Positions 54,127 to 63,900 of a stretch of DNA of 64,000 nt are shown here, piece after piece (positions within the stretch are counted from its first letter, which is position 1; every line of letters starts with the position of its first letter). The notes under the pieces were generated by a model. The model saw nothing but the letters and a program-made list of their open reading frames with translations. It was not told the DNA's origin and did no database searches. The DNA lies in the NCBI GenBank assembly GCA_963677445.2, contig CAXXGF010000073.1, forward strand, positions 84,083 through 148,082, read 5' to 3'. Made by a program: the position numbers and the translations under genes. Source of the stretch: G963677445 sp963677445. Lineage in GTDB: Bacteria; Bacteroidota; Ignavibacteria; Ignavibacteriales; Melioribacteraceae.

Positions 54127-54918
54127 ATGGCCAGGATTATAGCAATAGCAAATCAGAAAGGAGGTGTGGGAAAAACTACAACCTCCATTAATCTCTCAGC
54201 ATCAATTGCCGCGGCAGAGCAGAAAACTCTGCTTATAGATATTGATCCCCAGTCGAATTCTACTTCGGGAATGGGAATGCAGGGCAAAGATTTTTCCGTT
54301 TATCATGTGCTTGTGGGTATGAAGAAAGTGGAGGAATGTATCCAGTCAAGTTACATGCCTTATCTGGATATTCTTCCCGCAAACATTAACCTTGTTGGCG
54401 CCGAAGTCGAGATGGTGTCGATGGAAAACAGGGAAAGGCTGCTCAGGGATGCCCTTGAAAAAATCACCGATCAATATGACTATATCTTCATTGATTGTCC
54501 TCCATCCCTGGGTCTTTTAACACTTAATGCGCTGACAGCCGCCGACAGCGTGATGATTCCTGTTCAGTGCGAATATTTCGCGCTTGAAGGATTGGGTCAG
54601 CTGCTTAATACTATTAACATTGTAAAAAAACACCACAATAAAAGATTAATGATCGAAGGGGTATTGCTTACAATGTTCGATTCGAGGCTGCGACTCGCGC
54701 GCCAGGTTGTTAATGAGGTGAAAAAGTATTTTCCTGATAAAGTTTTTGAAACCATAATTTACCGAAACGTCAGAATTTCAGAGGCCCCAAGTTATGCTCA
54801 GCCTGTTATTTTATATGATGCGGTATCAACAGGAGCTGAAAACTATATTTCACTGGCTAATGAACTTTTAAAAAATAATGAGAATAGCAAAGTAGCGATC
54901 CGGGAAACGAATGAGTAA
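54127..54918 (+). CDS. parA: Chromosome-partitioning ATPase ParA/Soj
   Basis: 263 aa. Deviant Walker A NQKGGVGKTTTSINL, switch region DIDPQSNSTSGMG, Walker B DYIFIDCPPSLGLLT, and RNVRISEAPSYAQPV. Small chromosomal type without an N-terminal regulatory domain. Overlaps parB by 8 bases. Confidence 0.96.
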   Translation: MARIIAIANQKGGVGKTTTSINLSASIAAAEQKTLLIDIDPQSNSTSGMGMQGKDFSVYHVLVGMKKVEECIQSSYMPYLDILPANINLVGAEVEMVSMENRERLLRDALEKITDQYDYIFIDCPPSLGLLTLNALTAADSVMIPVQCEYFALEGLGQLLNTINIVKKHHNKRLMIEGVLLTMFDSRLRLARQVVNEVKKYFPDKVFETIIYRNVRISEAPSYAQPVILYDAVSTGAENYISLANELLKNNENSKVAIRETNE

Positions 54919-55858
54919 AAACAGACCAGCGCTGGGCAGGGGACTTGACGCGCTTATTAATCCCCAGTTGAAGGATGAAATATCAGAACCTGTAACCATT
55001 TCATCGTCTGAAATAAAGGAGGATGACGGTTTATCTCATGATATAATGGCAAAACTGCCGGTAAGCGGAATTTCGCCCAATCCTTATCAGCCAAGAACTG
55101 AATTTGATCCGGTGGCGCTTGATGAATTAAAAAAATCTATTCTTGAGAACGGGTTAATTCAGCCTGTTTCGGTTAGAAGAGTTTCACATGGAAAATATGA
55201 ATTAATCTCGGGAGAAAGAAGACTCAGAGCCTGTAAAGATATCGGTTATGAAGAGATACCCGCCTATATAATCAAGGTCGAAACCAAAGAAGCGATGGTC
55301 GCTCTTTCTCTTATAGAAAATATTCAGCGTGAAAAGCTGAACGCGGTGGAAGTGGCCCAGGCCTATAACAGGCTATTGACAGAATGCAACCTGACCCAGG
55401 ATGAAATCGCGAAAAGAGTAGGGAAAGACAGATCGACTATAACGAATACGCTGCGTCTTCTTAAACTGCCCGGAGGTGTGCTTGAAGCTCTCGCTAAGGG
55501 AAATATCAATGCCGGTCACGCCCGATGCCTGGTAAATCTCCCTTCCGAAGCGATGCAGCTTGATATGCTCAACAGGATTGTTAAAGGGGGACTTTCAGTA
55601 AGAAAAGTTGAACAGCTTGTTAAAAAACTGTTTGAGACTCCGAAAAAAAATGGGGAAGACGCGGAGTCGGAGGAGAATAAGCTTGAAAGTCTCGTTAACA
55701 GAGACATTGAAACTAAATTGCAGACACTTATTGGCACAAAAGTAAACTGCAGGCAAAAAAAAGATGGGTCGGGTCAGCTAATAATAGAGTTTTATTCAAA
55801 TGACGAACTGGAAAGACTATTTGAAATGTTCGAGGCTATCGATAAAAATTACAATTAG
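54911..55858 (+). CDS. parB: Chromosome-partitioning protein ParB
   Basis: 315 aa. Starts RPALGRGLDALI (ParA-stimulating tail). The CTP-binding domain has NPYQPRTEFD, ISGERRLRACKDIG and ENIQREKLNAVEVAQAY. The HTH region is TQDEIAKRVGKDRSTITNTLRLL, followed by a linker and dimer domain. It loads on parS sites near the origin. No convincing parS was found in the window. Confidence 0.96.
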   Translation: MSKNRPALGRGLDALINPQLKDEISEPVTISSSEIKEDDGLSHDIMAKLPVSGISPNPYQPRTEFDPVALDELKKSILENGLIQPVSVRRVSHGKYELISGERRLRACKDIGYEEIPAYIIKVETKEAMVALSLIENIQREKLNAVEVAQAYNRLLTECNLTQDEIAKRVGKDRSTITNTLRLLKLPGGVLEALAKGNINAGHARCLVNLPSEAMQLDMLNRIVKGGLSVRKVEQLVKKLFETPKKNGEDAESEENKLESLVNRDIETKLQTLIGTKVNCRQKKDGSGQLIIEFYSNDELERLFEMFEAIDKNYN

Positions 55859-56345
55859 TGTTTTATTGATTATTATTTTTTTAGCCGGGAACGATCTTTA
55901 TTCACAAAATATATCGGAAGATTCTTCCCGCTCCTCAACCTCAGATTCTGTTTTTGTAATGCAGAAATCTCCCACAGGCGCTATTTTGAGAAGCGCGGTG
56001 TTACCCGGCTGGGGCCAGTTTTATAATGAATCATACTGGAAAATTCCTGTTGTGTGGGGGTCTCTCGGATATCTCGTCTACGTATGGATACATAATAATA
56101 ATCTTTATAATGATTATAAAGACCTTTATGCTGAAACTGTCAGTAACAATAACGCGTCCAATACATATCTGAGAATCAGAGAATTTTACAGAGATCAGCG
56201 GGACCTGTTCGCGGTCTATATTGGTCTGGCGTATGTACTGAATGTGCTCGACGCTTATGTTGACGCTCATATGTTTGATTTTAGTGTCAGTGAGAATCCG
56301 GCCACAGGCTCACCGCAATTAAATTTCAGGATACCAATCAGATGA
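55800..56345 (+). CDS. DUF5683-like exported protein
   Basis: 181 aa from the ATG at 55800, overlapping parB by 59 bases; a TTG at 55821 gives a cleaner signal peptide and may be the true start. A hydrophobic signal ends near DLYSQ. The core AVLPGWGQFYNESYWKIPVVWG and a later LAYVLNVLDAYVDAH are typical of DUF5683 proteins, small envelope proteins often found next to parB in Bacteroidota. Function unknown. Stop overlaps the next ATG (ATGA). Confidence 0.78.
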   Translation: MTNWKDYLKCSRLSIKITISVLLIIIFLAGNDLYSQNISEDSSRSSTSDSVFVMQKSPTGAILRSAVLPGWGQFYNESYWKIPVVWGSLGYLVYVWIHNNNLYNDYKDLYAETVSNNNASNTYLRIREFYRDQRDLFAVYIGLAYVLNVLDAYVDAHMFDFSVSENPATGSPQLNFRIPIR

Positions 56346-57040
56346 AAAATAACAGCCTCTGCGAAAATTGCGGAAAAGAAAATGCTTTTCATAATCTTAC
56401 ATGCTCCGGGTGTGGCGCATATCTTAGAAACCGTGTGGTCAACATAAACTTTTGGGAAATGACATGGGAGTTATTCGGAAGCCCGGCGGAAGGATTCAGG
56501 AAAGTGATTTTCGCGGAACATAAGAATTTCATCATCATGCTCACTATACTCATTGCCCTTAAATTTTATTTCTTCTCTCTTTCATTTAAAAATTTATTCA
56601 TCTCTCCCCCTGAACCGGGCTATTTTTATTATAACCTTCTTATATCATACGGATATTTTTTGGTTATTCTGCTTTTCACCGCTTTTATATCTTTTAAATT
56701 ACTGAAATTACTAAAACTTCAAACGCTTTATAAGAATATATATTCCATCCTGATTTATTCATTTATTCCAATATTTTTGGGACTTATTATTCTTACACCT
56801 CTGGAATTTGCCATTTTCGGCAGGCATTGGTTCATTCATAATCCCGGTCCTTTTGAAATCAATCCCGTAAAAGCATGGGCGCTGATGGGAACCGAACTGC
56901 TGATGATACTTTGGACATTGTTCCTCTTAATCAAAGGTTTTTATATCCAGACGTCATCTTTGCTCTTTTCACTTTTATGGGGAATATTAATATTCGCGGC
57001 CTTTTTCTCCCTGCTGGTATTGCCTCATTTACCATTCTGA
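56342..57040 (+). CDS. Zinc-ribbon and Yip1-like membrane protein
   Basis: 232 aa. The N-terminus has a zinc ribbon CENCGKENAFHNLTCSGCG, then about five membrane helices (65-230) in a Yip1-like bundle. Cytoplasmic zinc ribbon plus membrane bundle is common, but the role is unknown. Overlaps ppx on the other strand by 12 bases. Confidence 0.7.
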   Translation: MKNNSLCENCGKENAFHNLTCSGCGAYLRNRVVNINFWEMTWELFGSPAEGFRKVIFAEHKNFIIMLTILIALKFYFFSLSFKNLFISPPEPGYFYYNLLISYGYFLVILLFTAFISFKLLKLLKLQTLYKNIYSILIYSFIPIFLGLIILTPLEFAIFGRHWFIHNPGPFEINPVKAWALMGTELLMILWTLFLLIKGFYIQTSSLLFSLLWGILIFAAFFSLLVLPHLPF

Positions 57041-57958
57041 TTTGTTTTTTAAAAAATTGATCACTACTCCGAATCTTAGTCCCCGCCCGCTTACATAAAC
57101 TCCATTCAGGCCTGTATGTTCAAGGAACTTTGAAAGGATTAAAATTCCGGCAGTAATTATATCGGCGCGTCCATCCAATATGCTGCCATATTTTTCTCTA
57201 AGTTCGGGGGCTGAAAGCCGGGAGGTAATTCCGAGCATTCTGTTTATCTCACTGGCAGAAAGAAAATAGCCTTCGATAAACTTTTCATCATAGTCCTTCA
57301 TATTATTAATCATAAAGACCAGGGAAGTGGGTGTTCCCGCAACAGCTACAGGATATATTTCCTCTTCGGGATTAAGCTTAATGTTTTCAAACATCTCTTT
57401 TATCCGCTGCCCGGCTTCATAAATTTCTCCGGGTAAGGGTGGATCAGAACAGAAGAATCTTTCCCTGAGGTAAACAGCCCCGATATCAAAACTTCCGGAA
57501 TAGTTAATTGAATGGTCTGACCCGAATATAACTTCAGTGCTGCCGCCGCCGATATCGAGCAATAGTTTTGTTTTTCTTGTCTGAATAGCTGAAAAAGCTC
57601 CCAACCATGAATAATCAGCTTCTTCAGCGCCTGTTAAAGGCTTTATATTTATGCCTGTTACCCTGTTTGCCTTATTTATTATCTCATCGGCATTATTGGC
57701 TATTCTGAAAGGTTTTGTACCACAGGCGATAATTTTTTCACAACCATAACCCGCCGCGATTTTTTTATACTCACTTAAAATATCACACAGATCTTCAATT
57801 TTATCATTGCTTATTTTACCGGTTGATAAAAGAGCGGTCGAAATCCTCGGCATTTTGTAATCCTGGTAAAGGGGAACGACAGTTAATGTATCCATATCAA
57901 CAGATGCTATCAGGAGCAATATGGTATTGCTGCCAATGTCAATAGAAGCGATTCTCAT
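57029..57958 (-). CDS. Ppx/GppA-family exopolyphosphatase
   Basis: 309 aa, actin-like ATPase fold: ASIDIGSNTILLLIA, ACGTKPFRIA, TGAEEADYSW and LLDIGGGSTEVIFG, ending with GRGLRFGVV. It is the short form without the C-terminal HD domain. It degrades polyphosphate or (p)ppGpp-type nucleotides. Confidence 0.92.
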   Translation of the reverse strand: MRIASIDIGSNTILLLIASVDMDTLTVVPLYQDYKMPRISTALLSTGKISNDKIEDLCDILSEYKKIAAGYGCEKIIACGTKPFRIANNADEIINKANRVTGINIKPLTGAEEADYSWLGAFSAIQTRKTKLLLDIGGGSTEVIFGSDHSINYSGSFDIGAVYLRERFFCSDPPLPGEIYEAGQRIKEMFENIKLNPEEEIYPVAVAGTPTSLVFMINNMKDYDEKFIEGYFLSASEINRMLGITSRLSAPELREKYGSILDGRADIITAGILILSKFLEHTGLNGVYVSGRGLRFGVVINFLKNKSEW

Positions 57959-58046
57959 CTTATACTATTATTTTTATCAGATTATATCGAATTAATTCAG
58001 GTTTTTAATTATTTTTGTTTGTTAAATTATTAAATGCAGACAGAAT

Positions 58047-58319
58047 ATGAAAATTAAAGAAAAGGAATTTGAAAATATCCTTCAGGATTTGAAATCGCTG
58101 GCCACACAGATGGGAGCGAAAGTCAGGTTTGAGAGGGGAGATTTCAAAGGCGGATACTGTCTGCTGGAAGAAAGCAAGGTAATTGTAATTAATAAGCTGT
58201 CGACCACCCAGCGAAAAGTTATAGTTCTTTCAGCGGCTCTGAAGGAACTGGGTGTTGAAGAGCTTTACCTGCCTCCGAAGTTGCGTGAGATTATCGAGGA
58301 AATGGGACCCGCGGAATGA
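58047..58319 (+). CDS. Small conserved-looking hypothetical protein
   Basis: 90 aa, Lys/Glu-rich, no signal or membrane helix. A mixed helix/strand pattern (FENILQDLKSLATQMGAKVRFERGDFKGG at the start; the rest reads LEESKVIVINK and KVIVLSAALKELG). I do not recognise a family. The stop overlaps aroQ by 4 bases (ATGA), which supports real translation. Confidence 0.7.
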   Translation: MKIKEKEFENILQDLKSLATQMGAKVRFERGDFKGGYCLLEESKVIVINKLSTTQRKVIVLSAALKELGVEELYLPPKLREIIEEMGPAE

Positions 58320-58765
58320 AATTACTTGTTATCAATGGTCCAAATCTTAATAACCTGGGAAATCGGAATCAGGCGCAATATGGCAATTTTAGCATACAGG
58401 ACCTTGAAAAGGAATTAGTTAATGAATTCCCTGAAATAAAGTTAGAATTTCTGCAATCAAATCATGAAGGGGAAATTATTGACGCTGTGCAAAAATCAGC
58501 GAGCTATTTTGACGGCATAGTTATTAACCCCGCCGGTTATTCACATACATCAGTTTCTATCCGCGATGCTATTGAGGAGTGTTCGCTGCCTGTTATTGAA
58601 GTGCATATTTCAAAACCCTTCTCCAGGGAGGATTTCAGGCACACACATATTACCGCGGAAGTATGTGATGGATATTTTGCCGGAATGGGTATTCTAAGCT
58701 ATAAGTCTGCTATATTTGCACTTAAAAAGAGTATATCTGAGGGTAGTTTCGGTACTGTCGGTTAA
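58316..58765 (+). CDS. aroQ: Type II 3-dehydroquinate dehydratase
   Basis: 149 aa, full length. NGPNLNNLGNRNQAQYG with the catalytic Tyr, INPAGYSHTSVSIRDA with the catalytic His, and EVHISKPFSREDFRHTH. Third step of the shikimate pathway, cytoplasmic dodecamer. Confidence 0.95.
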   Translation: MKLLVINGPNLNNLGNRNQAQYGNFSIQDLEKELVNEFPEIKLEFLQSNHEGEIIDAVQKSASYFDGIVINPAGYSHTSVSIRDAIEECSLPVIEVHISKPFSREDFRHTHITAEVCDGYFAGMGILSYKSAIFALKKSISEGSFGTVG

Positions 58766-58892
58766 TTCCTTCCATGTCAACAAGTTACACTATTCACTTA
58801 AAATCTGCTTTAGTTTTAAGTTTTTAAGTATTTACTTGTTATTTTACAAACAATTACTTATCTTATCGGCACTAAAAACGCAGCAGTGCAAT

Positions 58893-59270
58893 ATGAAGGA
58901 TTTTGGATTAAAAAAACTTTATTATTCTATCAGTGAAGTCAGTAAAATAACAGACCTTGAACAGTATATTTTAAGGTACTGGGAAACTGAATTCGATCAA
59001 TTGAAACCATCCAAGAACAGGGCGGGGAACAGGATATATACCAACAAGGAGATCAAGCTGATTCTTGAAATAAAAAAACTCTTGCGGGAAGAAAAGTATA
59101 CAATCGAAGGGGCTAAAAGAATTCTTCAGGATCCTAATTATAAAGGAGAGGAAATTGAGCAGCAAAAGGAAGAACCAAAAATTGAAAAAAAAGAGGAAGA
59201 AAGTCGTTCATTAAAAAAAGACCTTGAAGAAATTAAAAGTTTTTTGTTACATTTAAAGTCTAATTTATAA
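58893..59270 (+). CDS. MerR-family transcriptional regulator
   Basis: 125 aa from the ATG at 58893 (an upstream frame from 58716 overlaps aroQ and is AT-rich noise). HTH and wing: YYSISEVSKITDLEQYILRYWE and RAGNRIYTNKEIKLILEIKKLL. A charged coiled-coil tail of Glu/Lys follows. No effector domain. Six bases before tRNA-Pro. Confidence 0.88.
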   Translation: MKDFGLKKLYYSISEVSKITDLEQYILRYWETEFDQLKPSKNRAGNRIYTNKEIKLILEIKKLLREEKYTIEGAKRILQDPNYKGEEIEQQKEEPKIEKKEEESRSLKKDLEEIKSFLLHLKSNL

Positions 59271-59275
59271 TTCTT

Positions 59276-59350
59276 CGGAACGTGGCGCAGTCCGGTTAGC
59301 GTACTTGACTGGGGGTCAAGTGGTCGCGGGTTCAAATCCCGCCGTTCCGA
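59276..59350 (+). tRNA. tRNA-Pro (GGG anticodon)
   Basis: Cloverleaf visible: acceptor CGGAACG with CGTTCCG plus discriminator A; D arm GCGC...GCGT; anticodon stem CTTGA/TCAAG with loop CTGGGGG (GGG anticodon); T arm GCGGG TTCAAAT CCCGC. CCA is not encoded. Confidence 0.95.
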
Positions 59351-59413
59351 CACAAAATAGTTAAGGTACATGCAAATGTGCCTTTTTTTATATTCCCTTA
59401 TTTTATTATCTTC

Positions 59414-60910
59414 ATGATCGATATGACAAAAAGAAACAACCCAGATAAACCGCGTTGTAATTGTGGTATAATTGGTATTTATGACTATAATGACGCGGCA
59501 TTGCCTGTATATTACGGATTGCACGCTCTTCAGCACCGCGGACAGGAAGCCGCAGGCATTGTGGCCGCGGAAAAAACTGAGAAGAATAAAATTGTTTTCA
59601 ACAGGCATAAGGATTTTGGGCTTGTTTCGGAAGTTTTTTCAGATGCCGGGACCTTTGAATCAAAACTCAAAGGTTTTGCCGCGATAGGCCATAACCGCTA
59701 TTCCACATTCGGTTCCTCTGACTCGGCAAAAAATATTCAGCCCTTTGTTGTCAGCTACCGTTCGGGAAATCTGGCTGTGGCGCATAATGGAAATCTTACA
59801 AATGCCGATCGTTTAAGAACCAACCTTGTCAGTGACGGAGCAATATTTCAGACATCATCCGATACCGAGGTGGTTCTTCATCTTATTGCCAGAAGTAAAA
59901 TGGAGAACCAGGTCGACCAGGCGCTTGACGCATTGAATAAAATAGAAGGCGCCTATTGTCTGTTAATAATGACTGACGATAAATTAATTGCCGCGAGAGA
60001 TCCCCATGGATTTCGCCCGTTATGTCTTGGCAAACTTGGTGATTCTTATGTGGTCGCCTCTGAAACCTGCGCTTTTGATATCAATGATATTGAATATATC
60101 AGAGAAATTGAACCTGGTGAAGTCCTTGTTATCGATAAGGATTCAAAAAAAACCGGAGAAGTTAAGTCTTTCAGACTGTCAGGGTCGAAAAAAGAAAAAA
60201 AACAATGTATTTTTGAGTACATTTATTTTTCCCGCCCGGACAGTCATATTTTCTCGGGCAATGTTGATAAAATGAGAAGGAAACTTGGTAAGGTTCTGGC
60301 AAAAAATCACCCCGTTACCGATCCTGATGAAGAGAAGGTTATTGTCATCAGTGTGCCCGATAGTTCAAATACCGCGGCAATTGGATACCAGAATCAACTT
60401 GAAAAAATGGAAATTCCCTCCAAACTGGAAATCGGACTGATACGAAGCCATTATATCGGCAGAACGTTTATTCTGCCCGGACAAAAAAAGAGGGAAATCG
60501 GAGTAAAAATTAAGTTCAACACCGTAAAAGGTGTATTGGAAGGAAGGACCATAGTATTAATCGATGATTCTGTTGTCAGAGGCACCACATCAAAAAACCT
60601 GGTTAAATTGATCAGGGAAGCAAATCCAAAATCAATCCACCTTCGAATATCTTCATCACCAATTTTGTATCCCTGTTTTTATGGTATGGATTTTCCCTCG
60701 AGAAATGAGCTGCTTATAAATAAATTTAATGGTGATATGGAAGCGGTAAAGGAATATCTTGGTGTTGATACCATCGAGTATATGACGATTCAGGAAATGC
60801 TTGACGCTATGGTCGATCATCCCGATTCAGAATTTTGCACCGCTTGTTTCTCAGGTGACTACCCACTCGCGGTTAATCGAAAATTTGATAAAGAAGCTTA
60901 TGACAACTAA
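59414..60910 (+). CDS. purF: Amidophosphoribosyltransferase
   Basis: 498 aa from the ATG at 59414 (59423 equally possible; 59378 is too early). A short propeptide precedes catalytic Cys17 in CNCGIIGIYDY. Glutaminase parts are LQHRGQEAAGIV and GHNRYSTFGSS; the PRPP loop is VLIDDSVVRGTTSKNLV. Cysteines in KKQCIFEYIYF, YPCFYG and FCTAC match the 4Fe-4S-binding B. subtilis-type enzyme. First step of purine synthesis. Confidence 0.96.
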   Translation: MIDMTKRNNPDKPRCNCGIIGIYDYNDAALPVYYGLHALQHRGQEAAGIVAAEKTEKNKIVFNRHKDFGLVSEVFSDAGTFESKLKGFAAIGHNRYSTFGSSDSAKNIQPFVVSYRSGNLAVAHNGNLTNADRLRTNLVSDGAIFQTSSDTEVVLHLIARSKMENQVDQALDALNKIEGAYCLLIMTDDKLIAARDPHGFRPLCLGKLGDSYVVASETCAFDINDIEYIREIEPGEVLVIDKDSKKTGEVKSFRLSGSKKEKKQCIFEYIYFSRPDSHIFSGNVDKMRRKLGKVLAKNHPVTDPDEEKVIVISVPDSSNTAAIGYQNQLEKMEIPSKLEIGLIRSHYIGRTFILPGQKKREIGVKIKFNTVKGVLEGRTIVLIDDSVVRGTTSKNLVKLIREANPKSIHLRISSSPILYPCFYGMDFPSRNELLINKFNGDMEAVKEYLGVDTIEYMTIQEMLDAMVDHPDSEFCTACFSGDYPLAVNRKFDKEAYDN

Positions 60911-63900
60911 AAAATCCGCTTTTGTTTTTATTGTTCTGTTCCTTACAGGATTATTGCCGGCACAGGAAACCTATTTCGTAAAATTCAAAGAAAACATCAC
61001 TGATATTGAAGCCCGCGCCGCGATTACTGAACTGGCAGGAGATTCCTTTTCAGAAAAACAATCTGTCAACAGACTTGTGGGCAATGGATACGAAAATCAC
61101 CCACTAAAGAGTATATATCAAATTAATTTCCAAAACGAAAAGACTGCCGGCTCTTTTGCCTCAAAAATAAGTGGTTTGGGTATTATCGAATATGTACAGA
61201 GATCGACGGTATATAAAATAGACTATATCTCAAATGACAGTCTGATCACCGAACAATGGGGACTTGAAAATATCGAGGCATATGATGCCTGGGATATCAC
61301 GGAAGGTTCGGATGACCTTTTGATCGCGGTTATTGATACCGGACTCGATTATGAACATCCTGATCTCAAAAACAGAATTTTTATTAATCAGGCTGAAGAT
61401 ATAAATAACAATGGAATTTTTGATGAGTCTGATATAAACAACATTGATGATGACGGCAATGGTTTTGTTGATGATGTGTTCGGATGGGATTTTACCGACA
61501 GAGTCGGATTTCCATTTACATCGGGTAGCGGGGACTATCTCGACTGGGATAATGATCCGAAAGATGAACAGGGACATGGAACAAATGTAGCCGGAATAGC
61601 GGCCGCGCAGGTTAATAATAGCAGGGGAATAGCAGGCGCCGCTCCCAAAGGGAAAATCTTAAATCTCAGAGCTTTTGATCCTTCAGGTTACGGTGAGGAG
61701 GATGATGTGGCCGCGGCCATATTATATGCCGTCAGCGCCGGAGCCGACGTTATCAACATGAGTTTTGGTGATGATTCCTTCTCCTATGTATTAAGGGATG
61801 TAATCCGGTACGCTTATGATAATGGAGTTATCCTGGTGGCCAGCGCTGGTAATACTTCCTCCGATCTGCCTCATTATCCATCCAGTTATTCTGAAGTTAT
61901 AAGTGTGGGAGCTTCCAACGAAAATTCTTATGTAGCTTCATTTTCCAATACCGGTTCCACAATCGATCTTGTCGCCCCGGGCCAGGGAATAGTGACAACT
62001 GAGATGGGATATAATTACGGCAGCTCAAGCGGCACTTCAGTCGCGGCGCCTTTTGTGAGCGCAACGGCAGGCATGCTCAGGAGCATCAATGACGACTTCT
62101 CGGTAGATGAGATAAAACAGATATTAAAGACCACCTGTGATGATATTGGCGACGCTGGTTGGGACCTCTCAAGCGGCGCGGGTAAACTGAATATGAGAAG
62201 AGCATTCAGTATTTCAGCCCCTTCCGATATCAAAATTAATTTTCCTTATCAGGATTACGCAACCTCAGGTAATTCGCTCGATATTGAAGCCACAGTACTC
62301 TCGGCATATTTTAAGGATTTCTCACTATCCTACGGCACAGGTTATAATCCTGAAAACTGGAACTCCCTTATTACTGACAGCCAAAATCAGACAGGCAGAA
62401 CCATTCTTCATTCACTCGATCTAAGTTCATTTAATGACTCAGTTTATACTATACGCTTAAATGTAAATCTTTCAAATGGAAGCAGCATTGAAGAGAGAGT
62501 GAATTTTTATGTTGACCGTTCGGCTCCAAAACTGAGCCTGGTTTCCGCGGGACCCGCGTGGTATGGCGAAAAGTCCACAATTTTCGCCGCTGTATTTACG
62601 AATGAACCCTGTCTGACAAGAATGTACTACAGAACTATCGGGAGCAGCGAATTCGAGTTTATCACCCTTGACGGATTTGCCACAAACAACCAGTTTGTTA
62701 AGGAAGCTCACTACGGGTTCATTCCTAAAAATCTGGTTCAGCAGGGAGCAACCTACGAAGTTTATTTTGAAGCTGAAAACCTGGTCGGGCTTAAGACGCC
62801 ACTATTCAGTGATGGAGATAATTTTATTTTTACAACCGAATCATATTTCCGACTATTACCTGAAACAAAAAAAAGTTATAGTTTACCCGCAGGCAGATTG
62901 CATAAAGACCTGATTAACATTTCCAGCAACAGAGCAGATCATATATTTATTAACGAAGCAGTGAATCCTTCCTACCTGCATCTCTATTCTTTTGAAGGAA
63001 ATTCATTCACTAAAGTTGACAGCATAAAGGAAAGAATATTAAGACAGGCGGGGGATTTTAATAAAGATGGAAAAACCGATCTTCTAAATTTATTTATCAG
63101 AAACACCTTTTTAGATGAACAGCAGTCAGCAAATTCAACAAAATTTCAAAATCTGTATGCCGATAGTTCCGGTGACGCCTGGCCCGTTCTTGCCGATGAT
63201 CTTGATGATGATGGCAAATATGAGGTTATTGCTATAAAGGGTGATTCGACAATAAGCGTTTATGAGGTGGAATCCGATTTGAGTCTTTCCCCCGAATGGG
63301 AAATTGACAATTTTTCGGAAGATGGTATTTTTGGTAATTTTCTCGATTCTCCATCGGGAAGTGTAACCGATATCGATAACGACGGAGTTAAAGAGTTCTG
63401 GATGACCGACAGAGATGGCGATATTCTTGGAGTAAAAATAAACGGACCTGACTCTTACCAGAATTTTGTCACCGTTGAAAGTGGTTACTTCGGAATGAGC
63501 AGCAGACTTGCCTCAGGTGATTATGACGGTGATGGAAAAGAGGAACTCGCGGTTCTGATGCAATCGCTTCAGGATATCGACATCGCTCCATTTTATATTA
63601 TTTATCTTTTTAATATTGTCGATAATCAGTTAAATTTAATTTTTAACCGTGTTTTTATCGATCCCTCTGTTGAATTCGGTTCAGGCTTCCAGAAAACAGA
63701 AAGCGCCGTAAGACTGGTGGATATAAACAATGACGGCAAGGATGAGCTTACAATTTTTGCTTTCCCTTATTCCTGGATTTTCGAACACACTTCGTCGGGA
63801 AATGATGTAATAGCGTATAAAGAAAATGTAAATTCAGGTTCTGTATTCGCGGGTGATATAGATGGAAACGGCGTAATTGAAATTGGTTATACATTTCCCG

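Noticed and set aside
55180..55195. parS-like site inside parB (GTTTCAC half-site followed by ATGGAAAA)
   Set aside because: Only about 12 of 16 positions fit the usual parS palindrome and the second half is poor; it is ordinary coding sequence.
58716..58892. Extended MerR-regulator frame starting inside aroQ
   Set aside because: Sequence is AT-rich and unlike the family; the HTH starts soon after the ATG at 58893.
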